Shown here: piece after piece, positions 17,092 through 28,167 of the stretch
Numbering within the stretch: position 1 is the stretch's first letter
Layout of the letters: every line of letters starts with the position of its first letter
Source: Methanosaeta sp. PtaU1.Bin112
GTDB taxonomy: Archaea; Halobacteriota; Methanosarcinia; Methanotrichales; Methanotrichaceae
DNA: 64,000 nt
Direction: 5' to 3'
Assembly: GCA_002067705.1 (NCBI GenBank)
Contig: MVRL01000173.1
Span: 33,686-97,685 of the forward strand
Position numbers and translations under genes: made by a program
The notes under the pieces: generated by a model
Databases searched by the model: none
What the model saw: the letters and a program-made list of their open reading frames with translations, nothing else
What the model was told of the DNA's origin: nothing

Positions 17092-17601
17092 ATGGAGTTG
17101 AGTCTTTTGGCGGGCAGAGCTTGGAAGTTTGGAAACGATATCGATACGGATGCCATCATTCCCGGACGCTATCTGGTCATCAATGATCCGGGAGAGCTGG
17201 CAGCTCATCTATTCGAGGGCGTTCGCCCGGAGATGGCAAAGACGGTTTCTCAAGGCGATTATATAGTAGCAGGGGAGAACTTTGGATGCGGCTCCTCCCG
17301 AGAGCATGCTCCCATCGCCATAAAAGGCGCAGGAGTAAAAGCAGTTGTTGCCAAATCATTTGCCAGAATATTCTTTAGAAACTCCATCAACATCGGCCTG
17401 CCTCTGTTTATCTGCCCCCAGGTCGATAGAATCGCCGACGGCGCAGAGATAGAGATAGACATGATCGGCGGTGTGGTTCACAATAAATCCAGCGCTGAAG
17501 ACTACAAGACGACGCCGCTCCCAGATTTTCTCCAGGAGATTGTCGATGCGGGAGGACTCGTAGAATATACCAGACGACAGGTGGCCAAGGTGACAGCATG
17601 A
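17092..17601 (+). CDS. leuD: 3-isopropylmalate / homoaconitate dehydratase small subunit
   Basis: The swivelling small subunit of an aconitase-type hydro-lyase working in leucine synthesis (isopropylmalate isomerase) or in the 2-oxosuberate route to coenzyme B (homoaconitase). The 169-residue protein has [13 protein letters not shown] (residues 17-29), the phosphate/active-site loop [10 protein letters not shown] and the [15 protein letters not shown] segment. The substrate-discriminating loop reads YLVI, closer to the YLV- type of isopropylmalate isomerases than the YLRT reported for homoaconitase; the loop rule is from memory. The start is the ATG at 17092. It overlaps the next gene by four bases. 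A large subunit lies 17 kb away (34210-35499). Confidence 0.85.
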   Translation: MELSLLAGRAWKFGNDIDTDAIIPGRYLVINDPGELAAHLFEGVRPEMAKTVSQGDYIVAGENFGCGSSREHAPIAIKGAGVKAVVAKSFARIFFRNSINIGLPLFICPQVDRIADGAEIEIDMIGGVVHNKSSAEDYKTTPLPDFLQEIVDAGGLVEYTRRQVAKVTA

Positions 17602-18722
17602 ATTACAAGGTACCAGTTATCGCAGGTGACGGCATCGGCCCGGAGATCATAGCTGAGGGCCAGAAGGTTTTGCAGGCAGCAGGAGACAAATACAACTTCT
17701 CCCTGGATTGGATTGAGTATTCTCTGGGAGCGGAGCACTACCTGAAGACAGGCGAGCTGGTGAATGAAGAGACCCTGAAAGACCTAGGACGCTATCCTGC
17801 CATCTATCTGGGTGCCATCGGAGACCCGCGCGTCAAGCCAGGCGTCCTGGAGAAGGGCGTCCTTTTGGCAATGCGGTTCTATTTCGATCAGTATGTAAAT
17901 CTGCGGCCCGTTAAGCTCCTGGAAGGCGTCTGGACCCCCCTCAAGGATAAGACGCCCAAAGACATCGATTTCGTGGTAGTTCGCGAGAACACCGAGGATT
18001 TTTACGTCGGCATAGGCAGTCGCGCACGCCGGGGCAAGAGCCATGCGGACTTTGAGATCAAGAGGACGATTTACAACATAAAATTCGGCCTGGATATTGA
18101 TACCGACAGCGATGAGATCGGCTACCAGATTGGGGAAGTCAGCCGCGAGGGCTGCAAACGGGTTATAAAATATGCATTTGATCTAGCGACAAAGAGGGGC
18201 AACCAGGTATCCTCCGTGGATAAAGCCAACGTTCTCAGCGATATCTACGGCTTCTGGCGGGAGGTCTTCCTGGATGTTGCCAAGAGCTACCCGCAAGTCA
18301 AGCACGACTTCAACTTCGTAGATGCCATAACCATGTGGTTTGTCAAGAACCCGGAGTGGTTTGATGTCGTTGTCGCTCCCAACATGTTCGGCGATATTAT
18401 CACCGATCTCGGAGCCATGATTCAGGGCGGATTAGGCCTGGCACCAGGTGCGAATCTAAATCCGGATGGCACCAGCATGTTCGAGCCCATTCACGGATCA
18501 GCACCTAAATACAAGGGACAGAATAAGGTCAACCCCATTGCCACCATATGGTCGGGTGCACTTCTCCTGGATCACCTGGGCCAGAGCCAAGCTGCGGCAG
18601 ATATAGTCTCCGCCATTGAGCGGAATCTATTTGAAGGCAGGATAAAAACGTATGACCTGGGAGGAAGCTCGACCACCTCTGAGGTTGGCTCGGAGATAGC
18701 TCGCCTAGTGGGACTTGTCTAA
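17598..18722 (+). CDS. 3-isopropylmalate/homoisocitrate-type dehydrogenase
   Basis: A beta-decarboxylating dehydrogenase (374 residues) of the isocitrate/isopropylmalate family; it oxidises a 2-hydroxy acid with NAD(P)+ and releases CO2. Visible are GDGIGPEI (residues 9-16), the substrate Arg region [16 protein letters not shown], and the metal-binding [16 protein letters not shown], plus [13 protein letters not shown] near the cofactor site. Whether it is LeuB or AksF cannot be settled by reading, so I leave the symbol empty. It is translationally coupled to leuD by an ATGA overlap, indicating one pathway. Confidence 0.85.
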   Translation: MNYKVPVIAGDGIGPEIIAEGQKVLQAAGDKYNFSLDWIEYSLGAEHYLKTGELVNEETLKDLGRYPAIYLGAIGDPRVKPGVLEKGVLLAMRFYFDQYVNLRPVKLLEGVWTPLKDKTPKDIDFVVVRENTEDFYVGIGSRARRGKSHADFEIKRTIYNIKFGLDIDTDSDEIGYQIGEVSREGCKRVIKYAFDLATKRGNQVSSVDKANVLSDIYGFWREVFLDVAKSYPQVKHDFNFVDAITMWFVKNPEWFDVVVAPNMFGDIITDLGAMIQGGLGLAPGANLNPDGTSMFEPIHGSAPKYKGQNKVNPIATIWSGALLLDHLGQSQAAADIVSAIERNLFEGRIKTYDLGGSSTTSEVGSEIARLVGLV

Positions 18723-18723
18723 G

Positions 18724-18760
18724 TCCCATAAAGGAAAAGGCTTTTATGTGGGATGCTTTT
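18724..18760 (+). terminator. Hairpin plus T-run after the dehydrogenase gene
   Basis: TCCCATAAA (18724-18732) pairs with TTTATGTGGGA (18743-18753) with a two-base bulge, followed by TTTT at 18757-18760. It starts one base after the stop at 18722 and precedes the tRNA gene. A modest terminator. Confidence 0.45.
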
Positions 18761-18810
18761 AATCCTCATCAGTGTGCAGCATAAGAGGCTTGAGGCATGT
18801 CAGGCAGCGG

Positions 18811-18901
18811 GGGCTCGTAGCTCAGTTAGGCAGAGCGTCTGGCTTTTAAATTTTTGTGTGAAGATACCAGGTGGTCGAGGGTTCAAATCCCCCCGAGCCC
18901 G
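18811..18901 (+). tRNA. tRNA-Lys (anticodon TTT) with a 17-nt intron
   Basis: Acceptor arms GGGCTCG (18811-18817) and CGAGCCC (18894-18900) pair fully, followed by G as discriminator base; CCA is not encoded. The D arm is GCTC...GAGC, and the T arm has GGTTCAAATCC. The anticodon stem TCTGG pairs with CCAGG. The loop C-T-TTT-A places the anticodon at 18845-18847. A 17-nt intron (18849-18865) sits between positions 37 and 38, the canonical archaeal site. It lies just upstream of rpoH. Confidence 0.93.
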
Positions 18902-18952
18902 TTTGGAGTTTCCTGGCCTGTTTGCTGCTCCTTCTTCAATAAGGTGGTTTCA

Positions 18953-19189
18953 GTGACCAAGTTTGCCGTAAAAGATCATGAAATGGTTCCGGAACATGTG
19001 CTGCTCACGCCGGAAGAATGTGAGCAGGTGCTGAAAGCATATAACATCGACGCGCCTCAGCTACCTAAAATTCACGCAAATGACCCTGCGGCCAAAGAGA
19101 TTGAGGCCAAAGTTGGCGATATAATCAAGATAATCCGAAAGAGTACAACAGCTAAGCAATCGATCTTTTACCGACTGGTAATCGATTAA
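18953..19189 (+). CDS. rpoH: DNA-directed RNA polymerase subunit H
   Basis: Archaeal RpoH, equivalent to the C-terminal part of eukaryotic RPB5, part of the jaw that grips downstream DNA. The 78-residue protein shows HEMVPEHVLLTPEE and the conserved end KQSIFYRLVID. The GTG at 18953 is chosen because GGTGG lies five bases upstream and the family starts close to this point. It is the first protein gene of the rpo operon, ten bases before rpoB''. Confidence 0.92.
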   Translation: MTKFAVKDHEMVPEHVLLTPEECEQVLKAYNIDAPQLPKIHANDPAAKEIEAKVGDIIKIIRKSTTAKQSIFYRLVID

Positions 19190-19199
19190 GGGTGGTCCT

Positions 19200-20690
19200 T
19201 TGCTCGATAGAAATGTACTTTATGGCTCCTATTTTACCAGGGACAAGCTGGTGCACCATCATATAAACTCATTTAATGATTTTATAGATAAGGGCCTGCA
19301 GAAGGTCATAGATGAAGTGAATATCATCGAGACCAACATCGAAAATACCTATGTAAAGCTGGGCAAGATCAGGGTCGCCAAGCCCGTAGTTCGCGAAGCG
19401 GACGGCTCCATTGAAAAGCTCTATCCCAATGATGCCAGGCTTCGCAACTTAACCTACGCTTCGCCCATCAAGCTGGAAATGACCATAGTCGAGGGTGAGA
19501 CCGAAAAAGACCTGGTGGAGGCCGACATCGGCACATTGCCCATTATGCTCAACTCCAAGATCTGCAATCTTTCCGGCCTCTCTGCAGACGAGATGATAAC
19601 CTATGGCGAGGATCCCTCAGATCCAGGAGGCTATTTCGTTGTCAACGGCTCAGAGCGCGTGATAATGACGCTGGAGGATCTGGCGCCAAACAAGATTCTC
19701 GTAGAATACAACCAGCGCTACGATGAAAACATCGAGGTAGCCAAAGTCTTCAGCCAGAGGCAGGGCTATCGATCCCTGGTCATTGTGGAGCGCGGCCGTC
19801 GTTCCATTCTGGAGGTATCCTTCCCCTCGGTCTCAGGAAGGCTCAACTTTGTGACTCTCTTGCGGTCTCTGGGAATGGAAACGGATATGGATATCGTGAA
19901 ATCCGTGTCAGATAACCCCGAAATTATAAAGTTCATGCTGGAGAATCTGGAGGAAGCCGAGGTCTCGACCAACGATGAGGCTCTGGAGAAGATTGGCGCC
20001 CGTGTCGCCGCCGGCCAGGCCAAGGAATACCAGAAGAAGAGGGCAACCTATGTCCTGGACAGATATCTGCTTCCCCACATAGGCGTGGAAGAGAAGGATC
20101 GCTTTCCAAAGGCACTCTTCCTCTCGCGCATGGCTGAAGCCTGCTTCGAGCTGGCCCTGGCACGAAGGGGCGAAGATGATAAAGATCATTACTCCAATAA
20201 GAGGCTGAAACTCTCCGGCGACCTGATGGAAGACCTGTTCCGGGTGGCTTTCAACCGCCTGACCCGAGATATAAAGTACCAGCTGGAGAGAGCCAGCATG
20301 AGAAACAGAGATCTCAATGTGGTGACCACGGTTAGAGCGGATGTCCTGACCGAGAGGATGATCCATCCCCTGGCTACAGGAAACTGGGTAGGCGGGCGCA
20401 CAGGCGTATCCCAGCTACTGGATCGCACCGACTATATGGCTACGCTATCTCATCTGCGTCGCGTGATCTCACCCCTATCCCGATCTCAACCACACTTCGA
20501 GGCCAGAGATCTGCATGCTACCCAGTGGGGTCGCATCTGTCCAAGCGAGACCCCTGAGGGGCCAAATTGCGGCCTGGTGAAGAACTTCGCCCAGGGAGTG
20601 GAGCTTTCCAAGGGTGCGGAAGATTCCGTTAATATCAAGAAAATATTGTTTGATTTAGGCGTAATTGCAGTGGGTGGTAACGTTGTCTGA
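19200..20690 (+). CDS. rpoB2: DNA-directed RNA polymerase subunit B''
   Basis: N-terminal half of the split beta-like subunit, forming the lobe and protrusion of RNA polymerase. The 496-residue protein has the RPB2 opening region ([17 protein letters not shown]), [18 protein letters not shown], and the end [20 protein letters not shown] with [15 protein letters not shown], at the usual split point. The start is TTG at 19200, preceded by GGTGGT at 19191-19196. Split B subunits are a mark of methanogens and halophiles. Confidence 0.95.
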   Translation: MLDRNVLYGSYFTRDKLVHHHINSFNDFIDKGLQKVIDEVNIIETNIENTYVKLGKIRVAKPVVREADGSIEKLYPNDARLRNLTYASPIKLEMTIVEGETEKDLVEADIGTLPIMLNSKICNLSGLSADEMITYGEDPSDPGGYFVVNGSERVIMTLEDLAPNKILVEYNQRYDENIEVAKVFSQRQGYRSLVIVERGRRSILEVSFPSVSGRLNFVTLLRSLGMETDMDIVKSVSDNPEIIKFMLENLEEAEVSTNDEALEKIGARVAAGQAKEYQKKRATYVLDRYLLPHIGVEEKDRFPKALFLSRMAEACFELALARRGEDDKDHYSNKRLKLSGDLMEDLFRVAFNRLTRDIKYQLERASMRNRDLNVVTTVRADVLTERMIHPLATGNWVGGRTGVSQLLDRTDYMATLSHLRRVISPLSRSQPHFEARDLHATQWGRICPSETPEGPNCGLVKNFAQGVELSKGAEDSVNIKKILFDLGVIAVGGNVV

Positions 20691-22512
20691 AGCCATGACT
20701 AGCGGCGCTAGGATTTATTTGAATGGTGAGATCATAGGGCATCATGAAGACCCAAAGACACTGGTTGCAAATCTGCGTCGCCTGCGGCGTTCCGGCAGCA
20801 TCAGCAGCCAGATGAATGTGGTCTACTTCGAGGACACTAATGAGATCTTCATGAACAACGACGCCGGTCGGGCCAGAAGGCCGCTCATCATAGTAGAGAA
20901 TGGAAAAGCACTTGTCACTGAGGAGCATGTAGACAAGATAGAGAACGGCGAAATGTCCTTTGCCGACCTTGTATCATCCGGCCTGGTGGAGTACCTGGAT
21001 GCAGAGGAAGAAGAGAATACCCTCATCGCCATCTGGGAAGAAGATATCACTGCAGATCACACCCATCTCGAGCTGGACCCATCGCTGATTTTAGGCATCG
21101 CTGCAGGCCTTGTGCCCTATCCGGAGCACAATGCCAGCCCCAGGAACACCATGGGTGCAGGAATGGTCAAGCAATGCCTGGGAATGTCCACCGCCAATAT
21201 GAGATTGCGTCCCGATACGCGTGGCCATTACCTGAACAGCCCGCAAAAAGGCATAGTCAGGACCAAGACCTCGGGCGCCATAGGTTTTGAGGAGAGGCCC
21301 GCGGGACAGAATTTCGTTGTGGCAGTCCTGGCCTATGAAGGATATAACATTGAAGATGCTCTGGTTATGAACCGCGGCTCTATCCAGCGTGGCCTTGCGA
21401 GAAGCCACTTCTTCCGCGTCTCTGAGGCGGAGGAGCGAAAATATCCGGGCGGTCAGGAGGATAAGTTTGAGATTCCTGATGTGGAGGTTCGAGGCGCGCG
21501 AGGCAGTGAGGCCTACGATCAGCTGGATTCCGACGGGCTGGTCAACCCCAATGCCTATGTGGGGCCCAATGACGTGCTCATCGGCAAGACCAGTCCGCCT
21601 CGATTCCTGGAGGAGCCGTCCGAATTCGGCCTGACGACCCAGCAGAGAAGAGAGACATCTGTCACCATGCGATCCAACGAGAAGGGGGTGGTGGACATGG
21701 TCATCCTCACCGAATCCTCGAACGGCAACCGCCTGGCAAAGGTCAAGACCCGAGACCAAAGAATTCCGGAATTGGGTGACAAGTTCGCCTCCAGGCACGG
21801 CCAGAAAGGAGTCATCGGGCTGATTGTGCCCCAGGAGGATATGCCATTCACAGAATCAGGCGTGGTGCCGGACCTGCTGCTGAATCCCCATGCGATCCCC
21901 TCACGTATGACTGTGGGCCACGTTCTGGAGATGATCGGCGGAAAGGTAGGATCATTGGAGGGCAGATTCGTGGATGCCACCGCCTTCCTGGGCGAGAATG
22001 AACCGGATCTGCGGGGCGCTCTTAAGAAGTTCGGGTTCTCCCATACCGGCCGCGAGATCCTCTACAATGGTGCTACGGGCCTGCAGGTCATGGCGGATGT
22101 CTTCGTAGGAGTGATCCTCTATCAGAAGCTCTATCATATGGTCACCGGCAAGATGCATGCCCGCTCCCGCGGGCCGGTGCAGGTGCTCACCCGCCAGCCA
22201 ACCGAAGGTCGGGCTCGCGAGGGTGGCCTGCGGTTCGGAGAGATGGAGAGAGATGTGCTCATTGCTCATGGCGCGGCCCTTGCCCTCAAGGAACGTCTGG
22301 TTGATGAGTCGGATAAGGTGACAGAGCTTGTTTGCAGCCACTGCGGCATGATCGCTATCCATGATAGACGGAGAAATGCGGACTTCTGCCCGACCTGCGG
22401 AGCGGATACAGAGATCTACCCCGTGGAGATGAGCTATGCCTTCAAGCTGCTGCTCGACGAGATCAAATCATTAGGTGTAGCACCGCGACTAATCCTGGAA
22501 GATGCGGTTTAG
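20683..22512 (+). CDS. rpoB1: DNA-directed RNA polymerase subunit B'
   Basis: C-terminal half of the split beta-like subunit, carrying the hybrid-binding and wall regions and the clamp anchor. The product of about 609 residues has [11 protein letters not shown], the [16 protein letters not shown] stretch, [10 protein letters not shown], and a C-terminal zinc site ([11 protein letters not shown]...FCPTCG). I prefer the TTG at 20683, with GGTGG five bases upstream, over the ATG at 20695, whose spacing from the same site is too long; rpoB'' uses the same TTG pattern. It overlaps rpoB'' by eight bases. Confidence 0.95.
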   Translation: MSEAMTSGARIYLNGEIIGHHEDPKTLVANLRRLRRSGSISSQMNVVYFEDTNEIFMNNDAGRARRPLIIVENGKALVTEEHVDKIENGEMSFADLVSSGLVEYLDAEEEENTLIAIWEEDITADHTHLELDPSLILGIAAGLVPYPEHNASPRNTMGAGMVKQCLGMSTANMRLRPDTRGHYLNSPQKGIVRTKTSGAIGFEERPAGQNFVVAVLAYEGYNIEDALVMNRGSIQRGLARSHFFRVSEAEERKYPGGQEDKFEIPDVEVRGARGSEAYDQLDSDGLVNPNAYVGPNDVLIGKTSPPRFLEEPSEFGLTTQQRRETSVTMRSNEKGVVDMVILTESSNGNRLAKVKTRDQRIPELGDKFASRHGQKGVIGLIVPQEDMPFTESGVVPDLLLNPHAIPSRMTVGHVLEMIGGKVGSLEGRFVDATAFLGENEPDLRGALKKFGFSHTGREILYNGATGLQVMADVFVGVILYQKLYHMVTGKMHARSRGPVQVLTRQPTEGRAREGGLRFGEMERDVLIAHGAALALKERLVDESDKVTELVCSHCGMIAIHDRRRNADFCPTCGADTEIYPVEMSYAFKLLLDEIKSLGVAPRLILEDAV

Positions 22513-22520
22513 GTGGAAAT

Positions 22521-25148
22521 ATGACGGTCCCCAAGAGAATTGGCAAGATCCGCTTCGGCCTCATCTCGCCACAAGAGTTTCGGAAGATGAGCGTGGTAAA
22601 GATAATCACCGCAGATACATACGACGACGATGGTTTTCCTATTGAAATGGGTCTCATGGACCCGCGGCTCGGCGTCATCGATCCTGGACTGCGCTGCCGA
22701 TCCTGCGGCGGTCGGCCCGGCGAGTGCCCCGGACACTTCGGACATATCGACCTGATCGCCCCCGTGATTCATGTGGGCTTCGCCAAATTGATTAGAAAGA
22801 TACTGAGAGCTGTATGCAGAGACTGCTCTCGCCTGATGCTCAAAGAAAACGAGAAGAAGATGTACCTGGGGCAAATTCAGGAACTGGAGAGGCTGGGCCA
22901 GATGACCGATGACACCGTAAATAAGGTCTTCTCAGAGGCGCGAAAGAATAAGACCTGTCCCTACTGCGGAGCCCCCCAGAAGGAAATCAAGTTCGAGCGT
23001 CCACTCTCGTATATTGAAGACGGCCACAAGCTCACGCCATCGGACATCCGTGACAGATTCGAAAAGATCCCGGATGATGATATTGCCGTAATGGGCATGA
23101 ATCCTGCCACAGCTCGACCGGAATGGATAATCCTGACTGTATTGCCGGTGCCGCCCGTTACCATGCGACCCTCAATCACTCTGGAGTCCGGCCAGAGGAG
23201 CGAAGATGACCTCACTCACAAGCTGGTGGATATCATCAGGATCAACCAACGCTTCCAGGAGAATCGAGAGGCAGGCGCTCCCCAGCTGATCATTGAGGAT
23301 CTGTGGGAGCTACTGCAGTATCATGTTACCACGTTCCTGGATAATACCGTCTCCGGAGTGCCCCCCGCCCGCCATCGCAGCGGCAGGCCGCTGAAAACGC
23401 TCTCTCAGAGGCTGAAGGGCAAGGAAGGGCGGTTCAGAGGATCACTATCCGGCAAGCGCGTCAACTTCAGCGCCAGAACAGTCATCTCTCCAGACCCCAA
23501 TCTCAGCATCGGTGAGGTCGGCGTACCAATGGAGATCGCCATGGAGCTGTCCGTTCCCATGATTGCCAACGCCCGAAACCTCGAGCTGGTGAAGACCTAT
23601 GTCCGGCGCGGACCGGAACGGCATCCTGGCGTCAATTATGCCACCCGACCGGACCAGAGGCGCGTTAAAGTCACGGAAAAGAACTGCGAAGAGGTAGCCG
23701 AGCAGATCGACATAGGCTGGAAGATAGACAGACAGCTTGCCGACGGCGATATAGTCCTCTTCAACCGCCAGCCTTCCCTGCATAGAATGTCCATCATGTC
23801 CCATCGCGTCAAGGTCATGCCCTACAAGACATTCAGGCTCAATCCGGCAGTCTGCCCTCCCTACAACGCAGACTTCGACGGGGATGAGATGAACATGCAT
23901 GTGCCTCAAACCGAGGAAGCGCGTGCCGAGGCCGAGATCCTCATGAGGGTGCAGGAGAACATCCTTTCTCCCAGATTCGGAGGCCCGATCATCGGCGGCA
24001 TACACGACTATGTGACCGGCTCGTTCCTGCTCACCCACGGAAGAAAGCCCATCGACCGAAGGGGCGTCATGGAGCTTCTCAAGAAGTTCAATATTCCCGA
24101 GCTGCCCGAACCAGAAGGTATAGCCGACGGAAAACCTTACTGGACAGGAAAGCAGATATTCAGTCTCATACTGCCGCGAGGCCTGAACCTATCATTTAAA
24201 GCCGATTTCTGCTACAACTGCGACGTCTGCAAGGGTACAGACTGCGAAAACGATGCATTTGTGGTAATTGAGGACGGCCGGCTCTTGAAGGGCACCATCG
24301 ATGCCGAGGCAGTGGGCGCTTTCAAGGGCAAGATAACAGACAGAATAATAAAGGAGTACAGTCCCTCCGTGGCAAGCGAGTTCCTGGACAGGATGACCCT
24401 GCTGGCACTGCGAGGGATCATGCATGCGGGATTCTCCTTCGGCATAGATGACGAGGATATCCCAGAAGCAGCTGTGGATCAGATAGAGGAGACGACCAGA
24501 ACAGCTCGCGAGAAGAGCCGGCAACTCATCGAAGCCTACAAAGCAGGCGAACTGGAGCCCCTGCCGGGCAGAACGCTCGATGAGACCCTGGAGATGAGGA
24601 TCATGCAAACCCTGGGCAAAGCCAGGGATACAGCAGGCAAGATCGCCGGACGTCACCTGGGCCTGGATAACTCAGGAGTGGTAATGGCAGTGAGCGGAGC
24701 GCGCGGCAGTATGCTCAACCTCACCCAGATGGCGGCGTGTGTCGGCCAGCAGTCTGTGCGTGGTGAACGCATCATGCGCGGCTATGCCGGCAGGACTCTC
24801 CCCCACTTCAGACCGGGAGATCTAGGCGCGGAAGCGCATGGATTTGTGGAGTCAAGCTACAAAGGCGGTCTCAATCCCACAGAATTCTTCTTCCACGCCA
24901 TCGGTGGTCGCGAGGGGCTGGTGGACACTGCCATCAGAACATCTCAGAGCGGTTACCTGCAGCGTCGACTGGTAAATGCTCTGCAGGACCTGGAGGTAAG
25001 GTACGACGGCACAGTCAAGGAGACGAGGGGCATGATTGTCCAGTTCCGGTATGGAGAGGACGGCGTGGACGCATCCCGGCGAGACTATGCCAGTACGGAT
25101 AACGTGAGGCGCATTATCAAGAATGTGCTGAAGAAGGAGTCGGCATGA
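22521..25148 (+). CDS. rpoA1: DNA-directed RNA polymerase subunit A'
   Basis: N-terminal part of the largest subunit, holding the catalytic centre. The 875-residue protein has an N-terminal zinc site ([17 protein letters not shown], residues about 58-74), a second cysteine pair (CPYCGAPQ), and the absolutely conserved [10 protein letters not shown] (near 448-457), whose three aspartates bind the catalytic magnesium. The bridge-helix-like region with [18 protein letters not shown] is near the C-terminus. It starts nine bases after rpoB' and overlaps rpoA'' by four bases (ATGA). Confidence 0.96.
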   Translation: MTVPKRIGKIRFGLISPQEFRKMSVVKIITADTYDDDGFPIEMGLMDPRLGVIDPGLRCRSCGGRPGECPGHFGHIDLIAPVIHVGFAKLIRKILRAVCRDCSRLMLKENEKKMYLGQIQELERLGQMTDDTVNKVFSEARKNKTCPYCGAPQKEIKFERPLSYIEDGHKLTPSDIRDRFEKIPDDDIAVMGMNPATARPEWIILTVLPVPPVTMRPSITLESGQRSEDDLTHKLVDIIRINQRFQENREAGAPQLIIEDLWELLQYHVTTFLDNTVSGVPPARHRSGRPLKTLSQRLKGKEGRFRGSLSGKRVNFSARTVISPDPNLSIGEVGVPMEIAMELSVPMIANARNLELVKTYVRRGPERHPGVNYATRPDQRRVKVTEKNCEEVAEQIDIGWKIDRQLADGDIVLFNRQPSLHRMSIMSHRVKVMPYKTFRLNPAVCPPYNADFDGDEMNMHVPQTEEARAEAEILMRVQENILSPRFGGPIIGGIHDYVTGSFLLTHGRKPIDRRGVMELLKKFNIPELPEPEGIADGKPYWTGKQIFSLILPRGLNLSFKADFCYNCDVCKGTDCENDAFVVIEDGRLLKGTIDAEAVGAFKGKITDRIIKEYSPSVASEFLDRMTLLALRGIMHAGFSFGIDDEDIPEAAVDQIEETTRTAREKSRQLIEAYKAGELEPLPGRTLDETLEMRIMQTLGKARDTAGKIAGRHLGLDNSGVVMAVSGARGSMLNLTQMAACVGQQSVRGERIMRGYAGRTLPHFRPGDLGAEAHGFVESSYKGGLNPTEFFFHAIGGREGLVDTAIRTSQSGYLQRRLVNALQDLEVRYDGTVKETRGMIVQFRYGEDGVDASRRDYASTDNVRRIIKNVLKKESA

Positions 25149-26284
25149 TCCTCACAGAAAAAGAAGTAACAGATAAGCTAGGACAGCTCGACCTTCCCCA
25201 GAGCATCAAGGAAGCAATAGAAAGCGGGCTAAAAGGAGCTACAGTAAGCGGCGAGCAGCTGGAGGAGATCGTATCCCAGGTCTCTTCCGACTACGAGCAT
25301 TCGAAGGTGGAGTCATGCGAAGCGGTGGGCGTTGTCGCTGCCCAGTCCATTGGCGAGCCCGGCACTCAGATGACCATGCGTACCTTCCACTACGCAGGCG
25401 TGGCTGAGATCAACGTAACCCTGGGTCTGCCGAGGCTCATTGAGATTGTGGATGCAAGAAAGATCCCATCTACGCCTACCATGACAATAAGGCTTAATCA
25501 GGATTATTCCCACGATCGAGACCTGGCAAGAGAGGTAGCTTGGGCAATAGAGTCCACCTCCATTCTCCACCTGGGGTCCATAGCCACCGATCTGGCTGAG
25601 ATGAATGTGATCATTGAGCTGAATCCCAGTGCGATGGAGCAGCGCAAAATCACTTCCGAAGAGGTCGCTTCACGACTGAAAGAGGAGACCGGCCTAAACG
25701 TAGATCAAAAAGAGAATCTGCTGGTGATGGTCCCCAAGGAGCCCTCTTATCGGGAGCTATTGCAGCTGGTAGAAAAGATCAAGCGAATATCGCTTAAAGG
25801 AGTAGAGGGCATCAAGCGCGTCGTTATCCGCAAGGAGGGCGATGAGTATGTCCTTTACACAGAAGGCTCCTCGATCAAGAAGGTCATGCAATTTGAAGGA
25901 GTCGACCCAACCCGCATCAAGACTAATAATATAAGCGAGATCGCAGAGGTACTTGGCATTGAGGCGGCCCGAAATGCCATCATAAATGAGGCCACTGACA
26001 CGCTGCGTGAGCAGGGTCTCTCTGTGGATGTTCGGCACATCATGTTGGTGGCGGACATCATGACCGTAGATGGTGAGCTAAAACAGATAGGCAGACATGG
26101 CGTCTCAGGCGAAAAGGCCAGCGTGCTGGCCAGAGCTGCCTTCGAGGTCACAGTCAACCATATTCTGGATGCTGCCATTCGCGGAGACATAGACGACCTG
26201 AGAGGTGTGACGGAGAACGTAATCGTTGGCCAGCCCATACAGCTGGGCACGGGTGACGTTACACTGGTCGCAATGAAGAGATGA
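25145..26284 (+). CDS. rpoA2: DNA-directed RNA polymerase subunit A''
   Basis: C-terminal part of the largest subunit, forming the trigger loop, cleft and part of the jaw. The 379-residue protein shows [24 protein letters not shown], split here as [15 protein letters not shown] then [12 protein letters not shown], the trigger-loop signature, and ends in the cleft region [17 protein letters not shown]. It starts inside the rpoA' stop (ATGA overlap) and is ten bases before rpl30e. No intein is present. Confidence 0.96.
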   Translation: MILTEKEVTDKLGQLDLPQSIKEAIESGLKGATVSGEQLEEIVSQVSSDYEHSKVESCEAVGVVAAQSIGEPGTQMTMRTFHYAGVAEINVTLGLPRLIEIVDARKIPSTPTMTIRLNQDYSHDRDLAREVAWAIESTSILHLGSIATDLAEMNVIIELNPSAMEQRKITSEEVASRLKEETGLNVDQKENLLVMVPKEPSYRELLQLVEKIKRISLKGVEGIKRVVIRKEGDEYVLYTEGSSIKKVMQFEGVDPTRIKTNNISEIAEVLGIEAARNAIINEATDTLREQGLSVDVRHIMLVADIMTVDGELKQIGRHGVSGEKASVLARAAFEVTVNHILDAAIRGDIDDLRGVTENVIVGQPIQLGTGDVTLVAMKR

Positions 26285-26294
26285 GGTAATAACG

Positions 26295-26603
26295 ATGATA
26301 AACGTAGATAGAGCCCTAAGAAGTTCCATAAGGACCGGAAAAGTGGCGCTGGGATCGAATAGGACCGTTGAAACAGGACTTGACGGACAGGCTAAACTCA
26401 TAATCTTCGCGGTGGATTGTCCTGCAGATGTAAGGATGAAACTGGAGAACATAGACGTCCCAGTCTACGGTTACCAGGGTATGGGCAAGGACCTCGGATC
26501 TGCCTGCGGGAAACCCTTCTCCGTGGCCGCCTTGGCCATCATCGAGCCAGGTGACTCGGAGATTATGGCACTGCAGCGCGAGATCCGAGGTGTTGAGGCA
26601 TGA
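26295..26603 (+). CDS. rpl30e: Ribosomal protein eL30 (L30e)
   Basis: A 102-residue large-subunit protein with the L7Ae/L30e fold. It shows VDRALRSSIRTGKVALGSN, IFAVDCPADVR and a C-terminal GKPFSVAALAIIEPGDSEI. Linkage of L30e to rpoA'' and nusA is a known archaeal arrangement. Its end overlaps nusA by four bases. Confidence 0.94.
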   Translation: MINVDRALRSSIRTGKVALGSNRTVETGLDGQAKLIIFAVDCPADVRMKLENIDVPVYGYQGMGKDLGSACGKPFSVAALAIIEPGDSEIMALQREIRGVEA

Positions 26604-27031
26604 GTGAGTTTAAGCTCACCACCGAAGGTATCAGATATATTGCTTTGTTCGAGAGCCTGACGGGCGGCATGGCCAGAGATTGCGTCGTTGATGCGGATAA
26701 TGAACGCATCATTTTTGTCATAAAAAAAGGGGATATGGGCGCTGCCATAGGCCGAAAGGGTTCAAACATAAACCGGGTCAAGAAATCGGTAGGAAAGCAG
26801 ATAGAGATCGTCGAGTACAGCGACAACGTAAAGGAATTTTTGGAGAACCTCTTCCAGCCGGCGGCCATAAAGAATGTTATGGTCGTAGACAAGAACAATA
26901 AGCGATTGGCTTATGTAGAGGTAGCGAATAAGGACAAAGGTATTGCCATCGGCAGGGATGGCCGAAACATATTAAAAGCCAAGATGCTTGCGCAGAGGCA
27001 TCACGGCGTTGACGATATCATAATTCAATAG
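26600..27031 (+). CDS. nusA: Transcription factor NusA, archaeal short form
   Basis: A 143-residue protein made of two KH domains, the archaeal NusA layout, lacking the bacterial N-terminal and S1 domains. The GxxG loops are visible as AAIGRKGSNINRVKK (near residues 50-64) and IAIGRDGRNILKAKM (about 115-129). It probably binds RNA during elongation or termination. It is coupled to rpl30e by an ATGA overlap and followed by rps12 after 32 bp. Confidence 0.94.
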   Translation: MSEFKLTTEGIRYIALFESLTGGMARDCVVDADNERIIFVIKKGDMGAAIGRKGSNINRVKKSVGKQIEIVEYSDNVKEFLENLFQPAAIKNVMVVDKNNKRLAYVEVANKDKGIAIGRDGRNILKAKMLAQRHHGVDDIIIQ

Positions 27032-27063
27032 CGAATTGTTGCGATTTACTCAAGGTGAAATGA

Positions 27064-27492
27064 ATGGGAAATGGAATCTATGCCGCCAGGAAACTGGAGA
27101 GTGATAGGAAGACGCTCCGGTGGAGCGATCCTAAGTATATCCGAAGGATGTCGGGGAGCAAGTTGAAGGCTGACCCACTGAGTGGAGCACCCATGGGAAG
27201 GGGAATAGTTCTCGAAAAGGTCGGAATTGAGGCCAAGCAGCCAAACTCAGCCATAAGAAAAGCAGTGCGCATTCAGCTCATCAAGAATGGCCGTCAGGTT
27301 ACGGCTTTTGCTCCCGGGGACGGAGCCATCGGATTCATAGATGAGCATGACGAGGTTACTGTCGATCGCATCGGCGGCCGTCAGGGACGGTCCATGGGAG
27401 ATATCCCTGGAGTCAGATTCAAGGTCATCGCTGTCAATAACGTCTCCTTGCTGGAGCTGGTCCGAGGGAGAAAGGAGAAGCCGGTGAGGTGA
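27064..27492 (+). CDS. rps12: Ribosomal protein uS12
   Basis: Small-subunit decoding-centre protein, 142 residues, the archaeal/eukaryotic length. [15 protein letters not shown] and the following [14 protein letters not shown] hold the loop that contacts helix 44, and [13 protein letters not shown] is near the end. SD-like AGGTGA precedes the ATG at 27064. Its tail carries the ribosome site for rps7. Confidence 0.95.
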   Translation: MGNGIYAARKLESDRKTLRWSDPKYIRRMSGSKLKADPLSGAPMGRGIVLEKVGIEAKQPNSAIRKAVRIQLIKNGRQVTAFAPGDGAIGFIDEHDEVTVDRIGGRQGRSMGDIPGVRFKVIAVNNVSLLELVRGRKEKPVR

Positions 27493-27497
27493 TTATT

Positions 27498-28055
27498 GTG
27501 AAGCTATTCGGCAAATGGGACCCGGCTGAGGTCGAGGTTGCAGACCCAAGCGTAAAGGGCTATATGAACCTGGCATCCAAATCGGTCATGATTTCGGGCG
27601 GCAAGCATGCCAAGCAGCAATTCAAGAAGTCCGAGCAGCATATCGTCGAGCGCCTGGTAAACAAGCTCATGAGAAAAGAAGATAATACCGGAAAGAAGCT
27701 CAAGACCTACGGCATAGTGGAGCGCGCTTTCGATATCGTTGCCAAGAAGACCAAGGAGAACCCGCTCTCCGTTCTTGGCAAGGCCATAGCCAATGCCGGG
27801 CCGCGCGAAGAGGTCGTCCGTTTAAAGTACGGCGGCATAACTGTGCCAAAGGCTGTTGATACCTCTCCCCAAAGGCGTGTTGACACTGCACTCATGTTCA
27901 TAGCCAAGGGCGCACATGCAGCGTCCTTCAAGAAGACCAAATCAATTGAGGCAGCGCTGGCAGAAGAGATCATAGCAGCAGCCAATCGTGATGTCAAGAG
28001 CTACGCCATCAACCACAGGGACAGCGTTGAGCGCGTGGCAAAAGCGGCGAGATAA
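27498..28055 (+). CDS. rps7: Ribosomal protein uS7
   Basis: Small-subunit head protein that nucleates 16S rRNA 3' domain assembly. The 185-residue product (MKLFGKWDP...) has [37 protein letters not shown] and the C-terminal [18 protein letters not shown], split here across motifs. I chose GTG at 27498 because GAGGTGAT lies directly upstream; the longer reading starts inside that site. It is the last gene before a strong terminator; EF-2, which usually comes next in methanogens, is absent. Confidence 0.94.
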   Translation: MKLFGKWDPAEVEVADPSVKGYMNLASKSVMISGGKHAKQQFKKSEQHIVERLVNKLMRKEDNTGKKLKTYGIVERAFDIVAKKTKENPLSVLGKAIANAGPREEVVRLKYGGITVPKAVDTSPQRRVDTALMFIAKGAHAASFKKTKSIEAALAEEIIAAANRDVKSYAINHRDSVERVAKAAR

Positions 28056-28078
28056 GCCGCACATTTTTGTGGGAAATG

Positions 28079-28115
28079 ATAGGCGCAGGAGAAAGGCGCC
28101 TATTTCTGTTTTTTT
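28079..28115 (+). terminator. Intrinsic-type terminator of the rpo/str operon
   Basis: ATAGGCGC (28079-28086) pairs perfectly with GCGCCTAT (28096-28103) across a 9-nt loop, followed shortly by seven Ts (28109-28115). It lies 24 bases after the rps7 stop and no further gene follows on this strand for 1.4 kb, so it is a convincing end of the ten-gene transcript. Confidence 0.8.
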
Positions 28116-28167
28116 GATTTTATGCAAATTGCCATCATGTCATGCTATTAACCGAGGATTGCATAAA

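Noticed and set aside
19908..20366. Minus-strand ORFs inside rpoB''
   Set aside because: Antisense shadows of a highly conserved RNA polymerase gene.
20683..26284. Inteins in the RNA polymerase genes
   Set aside because: The subunits have usual lengths and uninterrupted catalytic motifs, with no intein splice motifs.
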